Positions 1 through 7,775 of a DNA stretch of 17,640 bases are shown piece after piece. The stretch comes from CAVALG01 sp045576295 (GTDB lineage Bacteria > Bacillota > Clostridia > Oscillospirales > Acutalibacteraceae). The number at the start of each line of letters is the position of its first letter. Position 1 is the stretch's first letter. Below the pieces are notes generated by a model that saw only the letters and a program-made list of their open reading frames with translations, made no database searches and was not told where the DNA came from. The position numbers and the translations under genes were made by a program. The stretch covers positions 1 through 17,640 of the forward strand of contig JAZNGF010000022.1 in the NCBI GenBank assembly GCA_045576295.1, read 5' to 3'.

Positions 1-992
1 TGGTTGTAGAGTTCCCGGTTACCTATGCCGTCTCACCTGCCCAGCGCTTTGCGCTTGGCGGCGTTGAAATTGCAAGTGAATTAGGTGCCGACACATTAAT
101 ATTCGGCAGCGAATGCGGCGAAATTGAAACGCTAAAAAAAGTAGCTTTGGCCGCGTACAGCAAGGAATTCAAGTCACTTTTGCAAAAAGACTTAAGAGGT
201 GGTAAAACCTTTGCTGCCGCGCGCGAAGCCGCATTATTAACCTTAACAGGGCAAAAATGTTTGCCTACTTCCCCAAACGATAATCTTGGTGTTGAATATA
301 TTGCAGCAATCAATAAAATCAACTCAGGCATTATTCCCATCCCTGTTAAAAGGGTTGGAACACAACACGACTCTAACAAGCCTTGCGGCAGTTATTGTTC
401 TGCTTCGTATATTAGAAGCAACTTTGGAAACCAAGAGCTGATTTTATCAAAGTACATTCCTGAAAAAGCTTTGAAAATATTTGAAAATTGTATTAGCCGC
501 GGCGAGGTTTCAAGCATATCTTCACTTAACAACGCATTCGTTTATAGGCTTAGAACCATGAAACAAGAAGATTTTTGTATTCTCCCCGATATTAGCGAGG
601 GTATTGAAAACCGTTTCGCCGAAGCCGCACGCTCTGCTAACAGTTTTGAAGAGTTTATCTTTGCTGTTAAATCAAAAAGGTACACCTTAAGCCGTATAAG
701 GCGCATAGCAATTCACGCACTTATTGGCACAACAGCTACTCATTACAACATTCCATTAGAATATATAAGAGTTTTAGGCTTTAACAGTGTTGGTGCTGAT
801 ATTATTTCCGGATGCTCATCAAATCTGCCTATAATAACAAAAGCAACATTATTAAAGGATAACCCAACATTTGAACTTGAAACAAAAGCTACCGATATTC
901 AAATGCTTTCAATGAAAAGCCCGCTTCCGTCGGGCACTGATTATACAAACGGAATAATCACCGAAAAGAATATTCAAAATTATTTTGTGTAA
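1..992 (+). CDS. tmcAL: tRNA(Met) cytidine acetate ligase TmcAL (YlbM family), 5' end missing
   Basis: The reading frame is open from base 3 to the TAA at 990-992, about 329 codons, so the gene begins before the window. Family members are around 400 residues, so roughly the first 70-80 residues are missing, including the nucleotidyltransferase HxGH region. The visible part opens with a stretch resembling the family's conserved block: FPVTYAVSPAQRFALGGVEI followed by LGADTLIFGSE. Further family-like blocks are PNDNLGVEYIAAI, IPIPVKRVGTQH and SASYIRSNF. By family knowledge the enzyme uses ATP and acetate to make N4-acetylcytidine at the wobble position of elongator tRNA(Met) in the cytoplasm. 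A TTG at 147 could be mistaken for a start, but homology extends upstream of it. It ends just before a hairpin terminator and converges on the dnaI-like gene. Family assignment is confident; the exact activity is inferred from the family. Confidence 0.9.
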   Translation, partial: VVEFPVTYAVSPAQRFALGGVEIASELGADTLIFGSECGEIETLKKVALAAYSKEFKSLLQKDLRGGKTFAAAREAALLTLTGQKCLPTSPNDNLGVEYIAAINKINSGIIPIPVKRVGTQHDSNKPCGSYCSASYIRSNFGNQELILSKYIPEKALKIFENCISRGEVSSISSLNNAFVYRLRTMKQEDFCILPDISEGIENRFAEAARSANSFEEFIFAVKSKRYTLSRIRRIAIHALIGTTATHYNIPLEYIRVLGFNSVGADIISGCSSNLPIITKATLLKDNPTFELETKATDIQMLSMKSPLPSGTDYTNGIITEKNIQNYFV

Positions 993-1014
993 ATAAAGGA
1001 CGGATTATTATAAT

Positions 1015-1046
1015 AGCACCCACCGAATCGAAATTCGGTGGGTGCT
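1015..1046. terminator. Bidirectional hairpin terminator between tmcAL and the dnaI-like gene
   Basis: A perfect 14-bp inverted repeat (1015-1028 with 1033-1046) closes a CGAA tetraloop at 1029-1032. It lies between two convergent genes, 23 bases after the tmcAL stop and 7 bases beyond the dnaI-like stop. The flanks are AT-rich (TAAAATTTT on the + side, ATTATAATAA on the other) but neither has a clean run of T. Termination in both directions is inferred from position and stem strength. Confidence 0.8.
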
Positions 1047-1053
1047 TAAAATT

Positions 1054-2013
1054 TTAACTTAACACTTTAATTTGCCTAATATCGTCACCAATAAATTGGC
1101 GCATCTTGTATCCACCAATTATTCTTGAAAGCACTCGTGATGAATACACCTTTTCAATTTCAGAAAGGGTTAGATTTGTGCTTATAACGGTTGATAAGTT
1201 TTTCAAAAGCCTTGTGTTAATTATGTTATAAATTATTGACGCTGTAAATGCGGTTGAAAATTCAGTGCCTAAATCATCAAGAATTAATAAATCGGTGTTT
1301 AAAACCGAATCAAGCACATCAGATTCACCATTATTGCTGAATTGTTCGTTTTTTATGCTGTTAATCAGGTTTTGCGCAGATGCATAAATAACTCCATAAC
1401 CTTTAGCAATAACTTCGTTAGCAATTGCAAGTGATAAATGCGTTTTACCAAGGCCGGGTGCACCGCAAAAAAGCAGGTTAGCGGCATTTGGGAAAGTATC
1501 GGCAAAGTTTTTTGCAATATCAAATGTTGTTTTAACGGTTTCATAGGGCGAATGACCGTTATTATCGGCATTTTTTGAATAATAATTCAAACTAAATTTA
1601 TCAAAAGTTGAAGTTTCAAGAGGCATTTCACCCGAAAGCGATTTGCTCATAATTTCTTTAGCGGTAGTTATAACACAATCGCAAAGTTTTCCGTTTGTAT
1701 AACCTGTATCATTACACTTCGAACAGTTACACTTAGGGTGCCCCGAAACGCCTAATTTAGTTAAAATTCCAGCCTTTTCATTAGAAAGCGCGGTTAATTT
1801 TTCGGTAATCTCGGCAATCTTTGATTTATCGCCTGAAAGCGCAGCGCTACCCATAGCACCCGAAGCCGCTAAAACCTCGGCATCTATAGCTGAAAGCCTT
1901 AGTTCGGCTTTATAAGCAGATTTTACAGCGTTTTCGTGTTTACGTTTCAAGATTTCACCGTGTTCTTTCACCTGCAAAAGTGCCTTGTTCAAAACATCGC
2001 TCGGTATTCCCAA
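1054..2013 (-). CDS. DnaI/DnaC-like replicative helicase loader, AAA+ ATPase
   Basis: This 319-residue protein has an N-terminal helical region (about 1-90) and a Cys cluster (C95, C97, C100, C111, C113) that could bind zinc. The AAA+ domain follows, with Walker A GAPGLGKT at 184-191, Walker B LLILDD at 242-247, a sensor-1 STN at 278-280 and arginine-finger candidates R293 and R297. By family knowledge such proteins load the replicative helicase DnaB/DnaC onto origin DNA. The start is TTG at 2011-2013, preceded by a strong AGGTGGTGA site whose first bases are the TAG stop of the DnaD-like gene, so translation is probably coupled. The adjacent DnaD-domain gene supports a helicase-loading pair. 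It could also be called a generic DnaC-like ATP-binding protein. A phage origin is less likely because the surrounding genes are all core. Confidence 0.9.
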   Translation of the reverse strand: MGIPSDVLNKALLQVKEHGEILKRKHENAVKSAYKAELRLSAIDAEVLAASGAMGSAALSGDKSKIAEITEKLTALSNEKAGILTKLGVSGHPKCNCSKCNDTGYTNGKLCDCVITTAKEIMSKSLSGEMPLETSTFDKFSLNYYSKNADNNGHSPYETVKTTFDIAKNFADTFPNAANLLFCGAPGLGKTHLSLAIANEVIAKGYGVIYASAQNLINSIKNEQFSNNGESDVLDSVLNTDLLILDDLGTEFSTAFTASIIYNIINTRLLKNLSTVISTNLTLSEIEKVYSSRVLSRIIGGYKMRQFIGDDIRQIKVLS

Positions 2014-2024
2014 AAAATCACCAC

Positions 2025-2960
2025 CTAAAACATTGAATTAATTGCTTTTTGTAAATCATATCCAGATGACTGAGAATCATCATTATCTGAGCTTTTTTGT
2101 GCGTTTTCTTCGTATGCCTTTAATTTTTCAAGCGAATCAACACCATCTTTATGCCATTTTTCAACAATCTTACGTATGTAAGGCATAGAAAATTTTGAAA
2201 TCGAATCAACGCAACGGTCGTATGCAGCTTTTAACATTTGAGAATCAAAGTGCCATTCATCAACCCATTTATAAGCGTCTTCAAGTTCTTTAGCGCTCGG
2301 GTTGCGGCGCTCAATGCCCATTGCGGCCGAAACCACATGCCACGCGCTGTATTTTATGCGCATAACACTAATTTCTTTTTCAATATCTCTAACATCGGTT
2401 ATGCCTTTGTTTATCCAATCAACTGCTGTTCTTTCAATAAAGCCAATGTTGCATCTACCCTCGCTTAAGGCATATTCAATTATCATTAAAATTGCAGCAG
2501 CTGAAAGTCCTTCGTTATCATACAGCCAAACAAGCGTTGAAATTTCGCTTTGCCTTAACGTTCTGCCAAATCGAAGCTCGGCTTCCTTAAGCAAAAACGC
2601 AACCTCTTTTGATTCAAGGCCTCTTTTTGCTGCTTCTTCCCTTGTTGGTTTTGCACTTCTAACAACGGCGCGAGCCTCAGACTTTGTATTATCTAATTTC
2701 ACAGCGGTAGATTTTTGCCCGTTAAGTGAAACCAAAACCCCTGCCGAACACCAATAAACCAACGCTTCTTCAACCTCAGAAACATCTATTCCAAGCGCGG
2801 TAGAAATTCTTTCTTCGTTAACGCCATCACTTAAATTCGCCATAACCCATATTAAAACCTTTAAGCAGTTATGGTTTGCGAATTTTAAGTGATTTTCAGC
2901 GGTGCATTTTGGCATTGAAAAACAACCCTCTAACGCAGAGGAATTAATAATATATGCCAT
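2025..2960 (-). CDS. DnaD-domain replication initiation protein
   Basis: The 311-residue protein has a winged-helix-like N-terminus (about 31-80), a charged linker, and two copies of a DnaD/DnaB_2-type helical domain (about 119-196 and 206-284). The second contains the YxxxIxxxW-type motif YIRKIVEKW at 261-269, typical of this domain. The last ~25 residues are acidic and serine-rich. In Bacillus, DnaD and DnaB together with DnaI recruit the helicase at oriC and at restart sites. Here a single two-domain protein next to a DnaI-like ATPase may fill both roles, which is inference. The ATG at 2958-2960 has a GGGGTAA stretch just upstream. The gene lies 61 bases after asnB, and no convincing promoter was seen in that gap. 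Confidence 0.88.
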   Translation of the reverse strand: MAYIINSSALEGCFSMPKCTAENHLKFANHNCLKVLIWVMANLSDGVNEERISTALGIDVSEVEEALVYWCSAGVLVSLNGQKSTAVKLDNTKSEARAVVRSAKPTREEAAKRGLESKEVAFLLKEAELRFGRTLRQSEISTLVWLYDNEGLSAAAILMIIEYALSEGRCNIGFIERTAVDWINKGITDVRDIEKEISVMRIKYSAWHVVSAAMGIERRNPSAKELEDAYKWVDEWHFDSQMLKAAYDRCVDSISKFSMPYIRKIVEKWHKDGVDSLEKLKAYEENAQKSSDNDDSQSSGYDLQKAINSMF

Positions 2961-3021
2961 ATTTATTACCCCATATAAATGTATTGTTCAAATTAAAAGC
3001 ACCGCTAAAAAAACGCGAATA

Positions 3022-4878
3022 TTATTCTAATTCATCCTTTTTAAAATCATATTCTTCGGGGAAAAACTGAGAATGCCACACAAGGAAAGAGTAAACTGTC
3101 CAAATTTTGCGGCTGTTATCCTTTTTGCCCGAACGGTGCTCGTTTAACAGCTTTATAAGTTTGTCAACATTAAAGTATTTTCTTGAAGCGTTTGATAAAA
3201 ACGCATCGTGAACAAGATTATAGTATTCATCCTGCTTTAACCACACCCTGATAGGAACCGGGAACCCGAGTTTCTTTTTCTGTGCGGTAAATTCGGGCAG
3301 AACATCTTTTGCTGCCGCCCTTAATGCCATCTTGGTGTTGGTTGCGGTTACTTTATTATAAACAGGAATTTTGCTTGCAAGTTCTAACACCTTTCTGTCA
3401 AGATACGGCACCCTAACCTCAAGTGAATGTGCCATACTCATTCTATCGGCTTTAAGCAAAATATCGCCAATAAGCCAGGTGTTGATATCAACAATCTGCA
3501 TTGTTGTAACCTTATCTTTATCTTTGCAAAATTCATAAATGTCTGAAATTTGTTTGCAGGGGGATTTAGCGCCAACAGGATTTTTTAAAATGCTGTTTCT
3601 CTCTTTAACCGAGAACATATTGGCGTTACCGATATATCTTTCAGATAAATGCTGGCCCTGCCTTACTAAAAAGTTAATGCCGCGCTTTTTCGGCAAAATA
3701 GAACAAATTTTGCTTATAATTCTTCTAATAAAGAACGGAAGTTTAGCATATGCGCCACCTGCAAAGGCTTCGGAATAAATGCAATATCCGCCAAATAATT
3801 CATCGGCCCCTTCGCCCGACATTGCAACCTTAACATGTTTCGATGCCAACTGGCTAACAAAATAAAGTGCAACGGCAGAAGGGTCGGCCAATGGCTCGTC
3901 CATTTGATACTGAACCTTTGGAAATTCTGTGAAGAATTCTTCGGTTGAAATAACCTTGCTTATATTTTTAATCCCAACCTTTTCGGAAAATTCCTTTGCA
4001 TATTCAATTTCACTGTAGCCCGTGTCAGCAAAGCCAACCGTAAAGGTTTTATCAACCTTGGCAAGTGCCACGATATAACTTGAGTCGATTCCGCTTGAGA
4101 GGAACGATCCAACTTCAACATCGCTTATTTTGTGCGCTTCAACCGATTCGCGCATGCATTTATCAATCTTTTCAGCATATTCTTCAAGTGTGCCGTCTTC
4201 TGGGGCTAAATCGGCCGTAAAATACCTATTGATGTCAAGTTTTTCGCCTTTAAGCACAAAGTAGTGGCCCGGGCGCAAACGATAAACACCCTTTAAAAAA
4301 CTTTCATCAAGCGCAGAGTATTGGAATGATAGGTATTGTTCAAGCGCATCAAGATTTAATTCCTTGTTAAAATCAGGGTGATGCGAAAAGGCTTTAAGCT
4401 CTGAACCGAAGATGAAAGAATTCCCCATAAAAGAATAGTAAAACGGTTTGATACCAAACATATCACGGCAACCGAAAAGTTCTTCTCGCTCTTTATCCCA
4501 AATTACAAAGGCAAACATTCCGCGAAGCATTTTAGGCAGCTCAGTGCCGTATTCTTCATATCCATGAAGCAAAACCTCGCTATCACTGTTGGTAGTGAAA
4601 ACGTGGCCCTTTTCTAAAAGCTGTTCGCGAAGTTGCTTGTAGTTATAGATTTCACCATTGAAAACTAAAACCTTACTGTTATCTTCGTTATAAATTGGCT
4701 GTGTTCCACCCTCTAAGTCGATAATGCTAAGCCTGCGAAATCCAAGAGCAATGTTAACATCAACATATTTACCGCCCGAGTTCGGGCCACGATGGGTTAT
4801 TGAATCCATCATATTTTCAATAACATCATTAGCCCTATCGGTTCCTATAAAATTTGTAAATCCAACAAATCCGCACAT
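3022..4878 (-). CDS. asnB: Asparagine synthase (glutamine-hydrolysing)
   Basis: The protein has 618 residues from the ATG at 4876-4878. That start is preferred over an in-frame TTG at 4884 for two reasons: it gives Met-Cys-Gly, and class II glutamine amidotransferases need Cys as residue 2 to act as N-terminal nucleophile; and AGGA at 4887-4890 sits 8 bases upstream. The N-terminal glutaminase domain (about 1-200) carries FNGEIYNY at 73-80. The synthetase domain has the PPi-loop SSGIDSS at 261-267 and GEGADELFGGY at 355-365. The enzyme transfers ammonia from glutamine to aspartate using ATP, in the cytoplasm. It begins 19 bases after recR ends, so it is probably on the dnaX-ybaB-recR transcript, an unexpected place for amino-acid synthesis. 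Sugar- or peptide-tailoring AsnB relatives exist, but no such cluster is present. Confidence 0.95.
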   Translation of the reverse strand: MCGFVGFTNFIGTDRANDVIENMMDSITHRGPNSGGKYVDVNIALGFRRLSIIDLEGGTQPIYNEDNSKVLVFNGEIYNYKQLREQLLEKGHVFTTNSDSEVLLHGYEEYGTELPKMLRGMFAFVIWDKEREELFGCRDMFGIKPFYYSFMGNSFIFGSELKAFSHHPDFNKELNLDALEQYLSFQYSALDESFLKGVYRLRPGHYFVLKGEKLDINRYFTADLAPEDGTLEEYAEKIDKCMRESVEAHKISDVEVGSFLSSGIDSSYIVALAKVDKTFTVGFADTGYSEIEYAKEFSEKVGIKNISKVISTEEFFTEFPKVQYQMDEPLADPSAVALYFVSQLASKHVKVAMSGEGADELFGGYCIYSEAFAGGAYAKLPFFIRRIISKICSILPKKRGINFLVRQGQHLSERYIGNANMFSVKERNSILKNPVGAKSPCKQISDIYEFCKDKDKVTTMQIVDINTWLIGDILLKADRMSMAHSLEVRVPYLDRKVLELASKIPVYNKVTATNTKMALRAAAKDVLPEFTAQKKKLGFPVPIRVWLKQDEYYNLVHDAFLSNASRKYFNVDKLIKLLNEHRSGKKDNSRKIWTVYSFLVWHSQFFPEEYDFKKDELE

Positions 4879-4897
4879 AAACAAAATCCTTTATAAG

Positions 4898-5497
4898 TTA
4901 TATTTCGTTTCTACCCTCAAGCGCACGCGAAAGGGTTACTTCATCGGCATATTCTAAATCTCCGCCAACAGGGATACCATACGCAAGCCGTGTTGTTTTA
5001 ATACCCATTGGCTTTATTAGCCTTGATATATAGCTTGCTGTGGCTTCTCCCTCAACCGTTGGGTTGGTTGCAACAATAACCTCTGAAACATCTTCGTTCG
5101 ATAAGCGAAGCATAAGCTCTTTAAGTTTAATTTGCTCGGGGCCCATACCGTCGAGCGGTGAAAGCACACCGTGCAAAACGTGATACATTCCGTGATATTC
5201 GCGCATACGTTCAAACGCCATAACATCCTGCGGAGACTCAACAACGCAAATGGTTGACTTATCCCTTGTTTCATCGGTGCAAAGCGCACAAACATCAGTA
5301 TCGGTAATATTTTGGCAACAGGAGCAATAGGTTATTGATTTTTTTGCATTAAGAAGTGCGTTCGAAAAACTTTCAGCATAGCCTGTGTGATCGGATATAA
5401 CGAACATAGCAAGGCGCGCAGCGGTTTTTCTGCCAATACCGGGAAGCCTTTCGAAGCTATCAATCAGTTCTTCAAGCGGAGCAACACTGTAAGACAT
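4898..5497 (-). CDS. recR: Recombination protein RecR
   Basis: At 199 residues this is the usual RecR length. In order it has a helix-hairpin-helix (LPGIGRKTAARLA, 18-30), a four-Cys zinc finger (C58, C61, C70, C73), a Toprim domain starting at VVESPQD (85-91) with NPTVEGEATA at 145-154, and the C-terminal GIPVGGDLEYAD block at 174-185. RecR forms a ring clamp on DNA and works with RecO and RecF to load RecA at gaps. It starts 2 bases after the ybaB stop, so the two are co-translated. The region upstream of its ATG is only weakly Shine-Dalgarno-like (GGG), consistent with coupling. The order dnaX-ybaB-recR is conserved widely in bacteria. Confidence 0.97.
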   Translation of the reverse strand: MSYSVAPLEELIDSFERLPGIGRKTAARLAMFVISDHTGYAESFSNALLNAKKSITYCSCCQNITDTDVCALCTDETRDKSTICVVESPQDVMAFERMREYHGMYHVLHGVLSPLDGMGPEQIKLKELMLRLSNEDVSEVIVATNPTVEGEATASYISRLIKPMGIKTTRLAYGIPVGGDLEYADEVTLSRALEGRNEI

Positions 5498-5499
5498 AA

Positions 5500-5847
5500 T
5501 TAAAACAACCCAGGCATACCGGGGATATTAAGCCCGCCGGTGATTTCCGACATTTCGCTGCTTGCAGTTTCTGAAACGGTTTTAACCGCGCTGTTAACTG
5601 CAACAGTGATTAAATCTTCAAGCATCTCTGTGTCGTCAGGGTCAACTGCATCGGGGCTGATTTTAATGCCGGTAATATTATATTTACCGTCCATTTTAAC
5701 CTCAATCATTCCGCCACCTGAAACGCCTGTGTATTCTCTTGTTTCAAGGTCTTCTTGTAATGCAGCCATATCCTCCTGCATTTTTTGAACCTGTTTGAGC
5801 ATAGCGTTCTGTCCGCCGCCCATTCCTCCCGGAATTCTTGCCTTCAT
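5500..5847 (-). CDS. YbaB/EbfC family nucleoid-associated protein
   Basis: This small 115-residue protein has a Gly/Met-rich N-terminus (GGMGGGQNAM), a helix of the type KQVQKMQEDMAALQEDL, the family block YTGVSGGGMIEVKMDGKYN, and a Gly/Pro/Met-rich C-terminal tail. YbaB/EbfC proteins are dimeric tweezer-like DNA-binding proteins of the nucleoid. A direct role with RecR or DnaX has been proposed from conserved linkage but is not settled. It sits between dnaX (34 bases upstream) and recR (2 bases downstream), with an AGGTTGATG ribosome-binding stretch before its ATG. Confidence 0.95.
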   Translation of the reverse strand: MKARIPGGMGGGQNAMLKQVQKMQEDMAALQEDLETREYTGVSGGGMIEVKMDGKYNITGIKISPDAVDPDDTEMLEDLITVAVNSAVKTVSETASSEMSEITGGLNIPGMPGLF

Positions 5848-5881
5848 AACTCATCAACCTTTCAATTTATATTAAGTTTAA

Positions 5882-7594
5882 TTATTCGTATTTATCAGGA
5901 ATTTGCAATTTAGATAACTTGTTAACTATATCATCTAATGCACTCCCGTCTTGTTCTTCGCTTGCAGAAGATTTTGGAACATACTCACCAAAAGAAAGTT
6001 TTTCACCCGTTACCTCAAGCAGTGCTTTTTTTAAATTGTCGCCAAACATAGCTTGGCTGCAAAGCATATCAATAAACACCTTGTTTGGGCAATCAATAAG
6101 CACCTTGCCGTTTTCAATGTATGCTGCCGAGCCGTTTAAACCACCCTCAATTATCGGGCTTGTTTTCTTAAGTTCTTTTAAAACCCTTTTCCATTCGGCA
6201 AAAGGTTTAATGCCAGTAGCAGATTTAGGCGCTGGGTTATCGCACGATTGTTTTTTATCACTAACAGGCGATGCTTCAACCGCAGCAGCAGCTTGATGTT
6301 CAATGGCTTTTTTAGATGCAGGTGCTGTGCTCGCATTTGCAGTGTCACTTTCAGGCACTTGAGCATTATGATTTTGAACAGCACTAACAGGGGTGCTGTT
6401 TGGAATATTTTCAGTTTTAGCAGGGGTTACCGCAACACTGCCGTTTGAAATTCCCTTAACAAGGGTTTCAAGTTTTGAAATTCTGTCTTCCAGCGAATCA
6501 ACTCCGCCGCACACCTGCGGCATACATAGCTTTACAACAGCCATTTCAAGCTCAGCGCGCCTGTTTTGGTTATTCATTTTAGCCCTGGCTTCGCCCAAAA
6601 CGCGAATACTAAGCATTATATGCGAAATCCTATAATTATCGGCCTGCGTTTTTACGTTTTCAAGCTCATCAGCAGGCAAAGAAATAAGTTTTTTATAGTT
6701 ATGTGTTGTTTTAGCAAGCATTAGGTTTCGGTAGTGTGAAGATAATTCTTCGCAAAGCCTTTGCATATCAACCGAGTTTTTATAAAGGTCGTTTATTAGT
6801 TCAAGCGCTGAACCAATGTTAGAATTTAAAATGTAATCAGCAAGCTTTAAAAGGTGATCACTACCTGCAAGAGCGCAGGTCAATCTAACCGACTGCACGG
6901 TTATTTTTTCGCCATTTGCAGCACACAGATCTAAGGTTGAAAGCGCATCGCGCATACCACCGTCAGACATAGATGCAATAAGCATTGCCGCATCGTCATC
7001 TATTGATATATTCTCACACTGGGCAACATATTTAATCCTGTTGAACACGTCATCAGTGTCGATTCTTCTAAAATCAAACCTTTGGCAACGTGAAAGAATG
7101 GTTGCGGGGAGCTTGTGCACCTCGGTTGTGGCAAGCACAAAAACAACGTGCGCCGGCGGTTCTTCAAGCGTTTTAAGAAGCGCATTGAACGCCTCGGTTG
7201 TTAGCATGTGAACCTCGTCGACAATAAACACACGGTATTTTGAAAGCGATGGCATATAATTAACCCTATCACGAATACCGTTAATATCGGCAATACCGCG
7301 GTTAGATGCCGCGTCCATTTCGATAATATCAAGGTCGTCCCCTGCGGCTATTCTGCGGCAGGCATCACATTTGCAGCATGCATCGCCATTAACGGGAGAT
7401 TCGCAGTTAATGGCCTTTGCAAGTATTTTAGCGCAGCTTGTTTTACCGGTGCCCCTGGGGCCGGTGAAAAGGTATGCATGGAATACACTGCCCTTATTTA
7501 ATTCATTTGTAAGCGTTAGCGTGATGTGTTCTTGCCCAACAACATCAGCAAAACGGTCGGGCCGATATTTTCTATATAATGCTGTATAGGCCAT
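5882..7594 (-). CDS. dnaX: DNA polymerase III subunit gamma/tau
   Basis: The 570-residue protein starts with the family opening YTALYRKYRPDRFADVVGQE. It has Walker A GPRGTGKT (45-52), zinc Cys at C64, C73, C76 and C79 (the spacing of the E. coli protein), Walker B VFIVDEVH (122-129), sensor ATT (155-157) and arginine finger SRC (168-170). The collar domain runs to about 365, followed by a low-complexity Ala/Pro/Asn/Ser linker (about 383-460) and a C-terminal domain (about 462-540). It is the clamp-loader ATPase that places the beta clamp and bridges polymerases. It begins about 25 bases after the SRP RNA, with GGATGTGA as ribosome binding site. Two overlapping slippery heptamers occur at codons 520-523 and are described as a finding. 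Confidence 0.97.
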   Translation of the reverse strand: MAYTALYRKYRPDRFADVVGQEHITLTLTNELNKGSVFHAYLFTGPRGTGKTSCAKILAKAINCESPVNGDACCKCDACRRIAAGDDLDIIEMDAASNRGIADINGIRDRVNYMPSLSKYRVFIVDEVHMLTTEAFNALLKTLEEPPAHVVFVLATTEVHKLPATILSRCQRFDFRRIDTDDVFNRIKYVAQCENISIDDDAAMLIASMSDGGMRDALSTLDLCAANGEKITVQSVRLTCALAGSDHLLKLADYILNSNIGSALELINDLYKNSVDMQRLCEELSSHYRNLMLAKTTHNYKKLISLPADELENVKTQADNYRISHIMLSIRVLGEARAKMNNQNRRAELEMAVVKLCMPQVCGGVDSLEDRISKLETLVKGISNGSVAVTPAKTENIPNSTPVSAVQNHNAQVPESDTANASTAPASKKAIEHQAAAAVEASPVSDKKQSCDNPAPKSATGIKPFAEWKRVLKELKKTSPIIEGGLNGSAAYIENGKVLIDCPNKVFIDMLCSQAMFGDNLKKALLEVTGEKLSFGEYVPKSSASEEQDGSALDDIVNKLSKLQIPDKYE

Positions 7595-7611
7595 ATAATC
7601 ACATCCATACT

Positions 7612-7619
7612 AAAAAATT
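7612..7619 (-). terminator. U-run following the SRP RNA terminal stem
   Basis: Read on the - strand, the closing stem of the SRP RNA is followed directly by AATTTTTT. A GC-containing stem plus T-run is the form of an intrinsic terminator, so the RNA 3' end is probably set here. Transcription must pass it, or restart, to reach dnaX about 25 bases further on. Confidence 0.6.
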
Positions 7620-7763
7620 AGGTACACCCATGGGAGTACGAACGGTCGGATTGACTGCGGCGCACAGTGCATTCCGCTTAATGCTGCTCGGTTCCCCGCC
7701 TGACATGGTTCGCGGCGCCCCATCGCACAGGACCCGATCGTTCGCACGCCCATAAGCGCACCT
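7620..7763 (-). ncRNA. ffs: Bacterial signal recognition particle RNA (4.5S/scRNA type, short form)
   Basis: On the - strand the region carries the diagnostic SRP domain: GCGAACCATGTCAGG, an apical hairpin with a GGAA tetraloop, then AGCAGCATTAAGCGG. The two ends pair over a long distance: AGGTGCGCTTATGGG at the 5' end with CCCATGGGTGTACCT at the 3' end, including several G-T wobbles, then GTGCGAACG with CGTTCGTAC. The predicted RNA of about 144 bases is therefore one long hairpin. That is longer than the E. coli 4.5S RNA and clearly shorter than the Bacillus scRNA with its Alu domain; I see no Alu domain. It scaffolds Ffh for co-translational targeting of membrane and secreted proteins. Position directly upstream of dnaX matches the Bacillus arrangement. 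The exact 5' and 3' ends are estimates. Confidence 0.93.
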
Positions 7764-7775
7764 TTCACTTTTAGT

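Noticed and set aside
2302..2757. Long + strand reading frame of about 150 codons opposite the dnaD-like gene
   Set aside because: It is antisense to a well-supported gene, has no ribosome binding site and its protein resembles no family; it reflects codon bias on the other strand.
2961..3021. Possible promoter in the asnB-dnaD gap (TTGAAC on the - strand)
   Set aside because: A -10 box at proper spacing would fall on the ribosome binding site and start codon, and none is convincing.
6251..6256. A second A6 run at dnaX codons 447-448
   Set aside because: Frame is GAT AAA AAA CAA; -1 re-pairing fails at the first position, so it is not a canonical slippery site.
5919..6296. + strand reading frame opposite dnaX
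   Set aside because: Antisense to the low-complexity linker and C-terminal domain of dnaX; no start signals.
6308..6313. A6 run at dnaX codons 428-429 as a frameshift site for a gamma-type product
   Set aside because: The frame is TCT AAA AAA GCC, so the AAAAAAG heptamer is out of register for -1 slippage; only +1 or transcriptional slippage would work, with no supporting signal.
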